From the IMG/VR virus record IMGVR_UViG_3300050821_013712, positions 1 to 30,467 of that record: a stretch of 30,467 nt of DNA. One strand, 5' to 3'. The position numbers were made by a program, and so were the translations under genes. Of the stretch, positions 28,645 to 30,467 are shown piece after piece. The notes beneath the pieces are model-generated. The model ran no database searches. It was given only the letters and a program-made list of their open reading frames with translations, and was not told where the DNA came from. The stretch's first letter is position 1, and each line of letters starts with the position of its first letter. The DNA is from a virus.

Positions 28645-30467
28645 TTATTTCGGTATAGCGCCCCATGTAGGACCAAACTTTACGTCCACAACTGAGGGTA
28701 TAACCAATTCAACGGCGTGCTCCATGATCTCCTTAACACGCTCCGTTATCGTTCTGTCCGAGATACTAAACAGGAGTTCGTCATGGAGAGTCAATCTCAT
28801 AGGAATTTTTTCCGCCTTCAATAAAGACATGGCTTTTTTGGTTTGGTCTGCCGAAGATGATTGGCACAACCTATTCATTGCCTTATAGGTATCAATGATG
28901 ACTCCCATGCCCGCATTATCAAATCGGCATCGGCGTTTGAGAAGGGTGCAGATATAGCCCCGCTCCTTGGCTATATCTTCACACTCCTCAAATAGACCTG
29001 TTAAGAACGGAGCACCTTCTTTCCATTTCTTTAAGATTGCCTTTGCTTCATCGCCAGCGACCTCAACACATTGCTGGCCCTCAGATCGCCATCGATTAAT
29101 CTCGGAGTATGATATTGGAATCCAATTCGTTCGACTCCCGTTTATCTTCTCTAGCCTCATCCATTGTGTTGGCAGTCCAAGAGCGCGAGCCATTTTAGCT
29201 TGCTTCATTCCATACGCTAAACCCAGATTCAGTGTCTTAGCCCTATCTCGTTTAAGTCCAGAGAAATCGGCAACCATTTGATGATAATCGGTGCGTGGGT
29301 CACGCCGGAATTGCTCGACAGCATCCCTTGATCCACGTATCCCCGCCTTATAAGCAAAATGAACAGCCATTCGTGGTTCTTGGGACGAATAGTCGAGGGA
29401 TGCAAATTCTTCGCCCTCCTCTGGTAGAAATAGGGAGCGTATCTCTGGCCCCCATTCTGGGTCTCGCACTGGAATCTGTTGCAAAGCGGGATCGGAAGCT
29501 GACCATCGCCCTGTGACTGTACCAACACTTGATCCCTGTTCAGCGTCACTTTCACTCCGCAATTGGTTAAAAGAGGCGTGAAGTCTGCCATGATTCTCGT
29601 AATAGAGGATATGGCCTTCAATAAAGGTTCCAGAAATTTTAGACATTTTCCGAAGGTCAAAAATATATTTAGCCACCGGACTGGTTTTAGATTGCACCGC
29701 CAATAGTTCTGTATTGATTTGCCACGCTCCTTTGGCGGTCTTTTTAATCCCTTGCACCCCAGCCTCAGTAAGAGCGGCATAACAGGAATCAGCTTGCCAG
29801 GGCGATACTGTAATGCCTGTTAACCGTTTTATCTCGTCAACGGTTTCTGGCATTCGACGCTTTTGAATATCATCTGATAGCCATTGAGCCCGATCGACAT
29901 TGACCCGCAATCCTAATCTCTTCATATCCACTGCTGCGGTGATAAGATCACACTCCAAATCAAATATGGTAGTGAGGCCCTCTTCCTGGATCCTTGGCAG
30001 CATGGCATAGTAACACTGGAGAGTCCGCTCGGCATCTGTCTCCGCGTATCCAGCAACCACAGGGCCGGGAAGGTATTTCAGGCTTGCCATCATAGTGGTA
30101 TGTTTGCAGGCAAATTGTCCCTCTAGCTGTTTGAGGCGATCAGTCTCCTTGCCCGCACCTAAGCATCGCATGGATATGGCTTCTAGGGAATAGCTAAACT
30201 CATTCTCGTTTAGGAGTGCCGACATGTGTTGGACGTCGATAATTTTGCCTACAGGATATTGTCCTGTCTCACGAAACAACCAGCCCACGTCATAGTTGGC
30301 ATGAGCCATGACCCAAGTTAGGTCTTGTCGCTTGACTACGGATGCCAGCCATCGAAGTGGTGCATCAATGTCAATATTACCGCTGCAATGGCGCAGAGGA
30401 TAATAAGCTTTGTGTCCGGTCCAAGCGACTGAAAACCCAATGATCTCTCCTATGCCAAATGCCCAAC
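28645..30467 (-). CDS. DNA polymerase, family A, 5' end outside window
   Basis: The frame is open to the window's right edge (607 codons visible); the ATG at 30309 is not the true start because residues upstream of it (GEIIGFSVAWTGHKAYYPLRH) already belong to the 3'-5' exonuclease domain. Counting from that ATG: exonuclease motif II AHANYDVGW (2-10), motif III YAETD (88-92, Tyr and Asp present), then palm/fingers with motif A FASLDYSSQEPR (302-313, Asp306), motif B RDRAKTLNLGLAYGM (354-368, Arg354, Lys358, Tyr366) and motif C LTLHDELLFSI (506-516, His509-Asp510-Glu511). All catalytic residues are present, so it should be an active replicative polymerase with proofreading. Leu362 aligns with E. 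coli Phe762. It heads the minus-strand replication/regulation cluster. Confidence 0.93.
   Translation of the reverse strand, partial: WAFGIGEIIGFSVAWTGHKAYYPLRHCSGNIDIDAPLRWLASVVKRQDLTWVMAHANYDVGWLFRETGQYPVGKIIDVQHMSALLNENEFSYSLEAISMRCLGAGKETDRLKQLEGQFACKHTTMMASLKYLPGPVVAGYAETDAERTLQCYYAMLPRIQEEGLTTIFDLECDLITAAVDMKRLGLRVNVDRAQWLSDDIQKRRMPETVDEIKRLTGITVSPWQADSCYAALTEAGVQGIKKTAKGAWQINTELLAVQSKTSPVAKYIFDLRKMSKISGTFIEGHILYYENHGRLHASFNQLRSESDAEQGSSVGTVTGRWSASDPALQQIPVRDPEWGPEIRSLFLPEEGEEFASLDYSSQEPRMAVHFAYKAGIRGSRDAVEQFRRDPRTDYHQMVADFSGLKRDRAKTLNLGLAYGMKQAKMARALGLPTQWMRLEKINGSRTNWIPISYSEINRWRSEGQQCVEVAGDEAKAILKKWKEGAPFLTGLFEECEDIAKERGYICTLLKRRCRFDNAGMGVIIDTYKAMNRLCQSSSADQTKKAMSLLKAEKIPMRLTLHDELLFSISDRTITERVKEIMEHAVELVIPSVVDVKFGPTWGAIPK

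Noticed and set aside
29229-29780. 183-codon minus-strand frame inside the polymerase gene
   Set aside because: Lies within conserved polymerase motifs in another frame; no start signal and no protein-like domain pattern.

Overview
This window is part of the genome of a contractile-tailed bacteriophage (myovirus morphology), most likely infecting an alphaproteobacterium. The contractile tail is shown by a tail sheath gene, tail tube gene, baseplate hub, spike and baseplate J-type wedge. The alphaproteobacterial host is inferred mainly from a GcrA-like protein on the minus strand, because GcrA is a cell-cycle regulator essentially confined to Alphaproteobacteria and their phages. No integrase, repressor, tRNA, rRNA, CRISPR array or insertion sequence was seen.

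Layout, plus strand (late virion and lysis genes). 1-5423: head and neck genes, namely a scaffold-like Ala/Asp/Lys-rich protein cut by the window edge, a capsid decoration (cement) protein, the major capsid protein, and four conserved virion proteins, probably connector or neck. 5420-10122: tail sheath, tail tube, a tail assembly chaperone pair joined by a -1 frameshift, and a short tape measure protein carrying a lysozyme-like domain. 10132-16987: baseplate, with a small protein, hub, a baseplate protein, plug, collagen-bearing spike, a gp25-like wedge, J-type wedge and an outer wedge protein. 16995-17402: a freestanding HNH homing endonuclease. 17407-24344: adsorption apparatus, with two collagen-like proteins, small accessory proteins, three tandem paralogous fibre/receptor-binding genes, and two paralogous assembly-type proteins separated by the remnant of a deleted fibre gene. 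24345-26443: lysis, with a GH19-type endolysin, four small membrane proteins, and a 74-codon gene behind its own promoter. Most plus-strand genes overlap by 1-14 bases (ATGA, TAATG, TGATG), so translation is probably coupled.

Layout, minus strand (replication and regulation), converging on the late genes: a family A DNA polymerase cut by the right window edge, a previously unlisted 49-codon gene preceded by a near-consensus sigma70 promoter, a 303-aa protein of unknown function, the GcrA-like protein, and two small reading frames, one encoding an exported protein.

Most notable points: (1) fibre cassettes bounded by a repeated junction that is at once fibre C-terminus, ribosome binding site and next start, with one fibre gene collapsed to eight codons; (2) an FCCH-like beta domain apparently inserted in three unrelated tail proteins; (3) a domain shared between the outer baseplate protein and a 94-aa standalone protein; (4) a phage GcrA homologue; (5) leucine at the polymerase position equivalent to E. 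coli Pol I Phe762; (6) a canonical GGGTTTG slippery site. All identifications come from reading the sequence and from memory of protein families; no database search was run.
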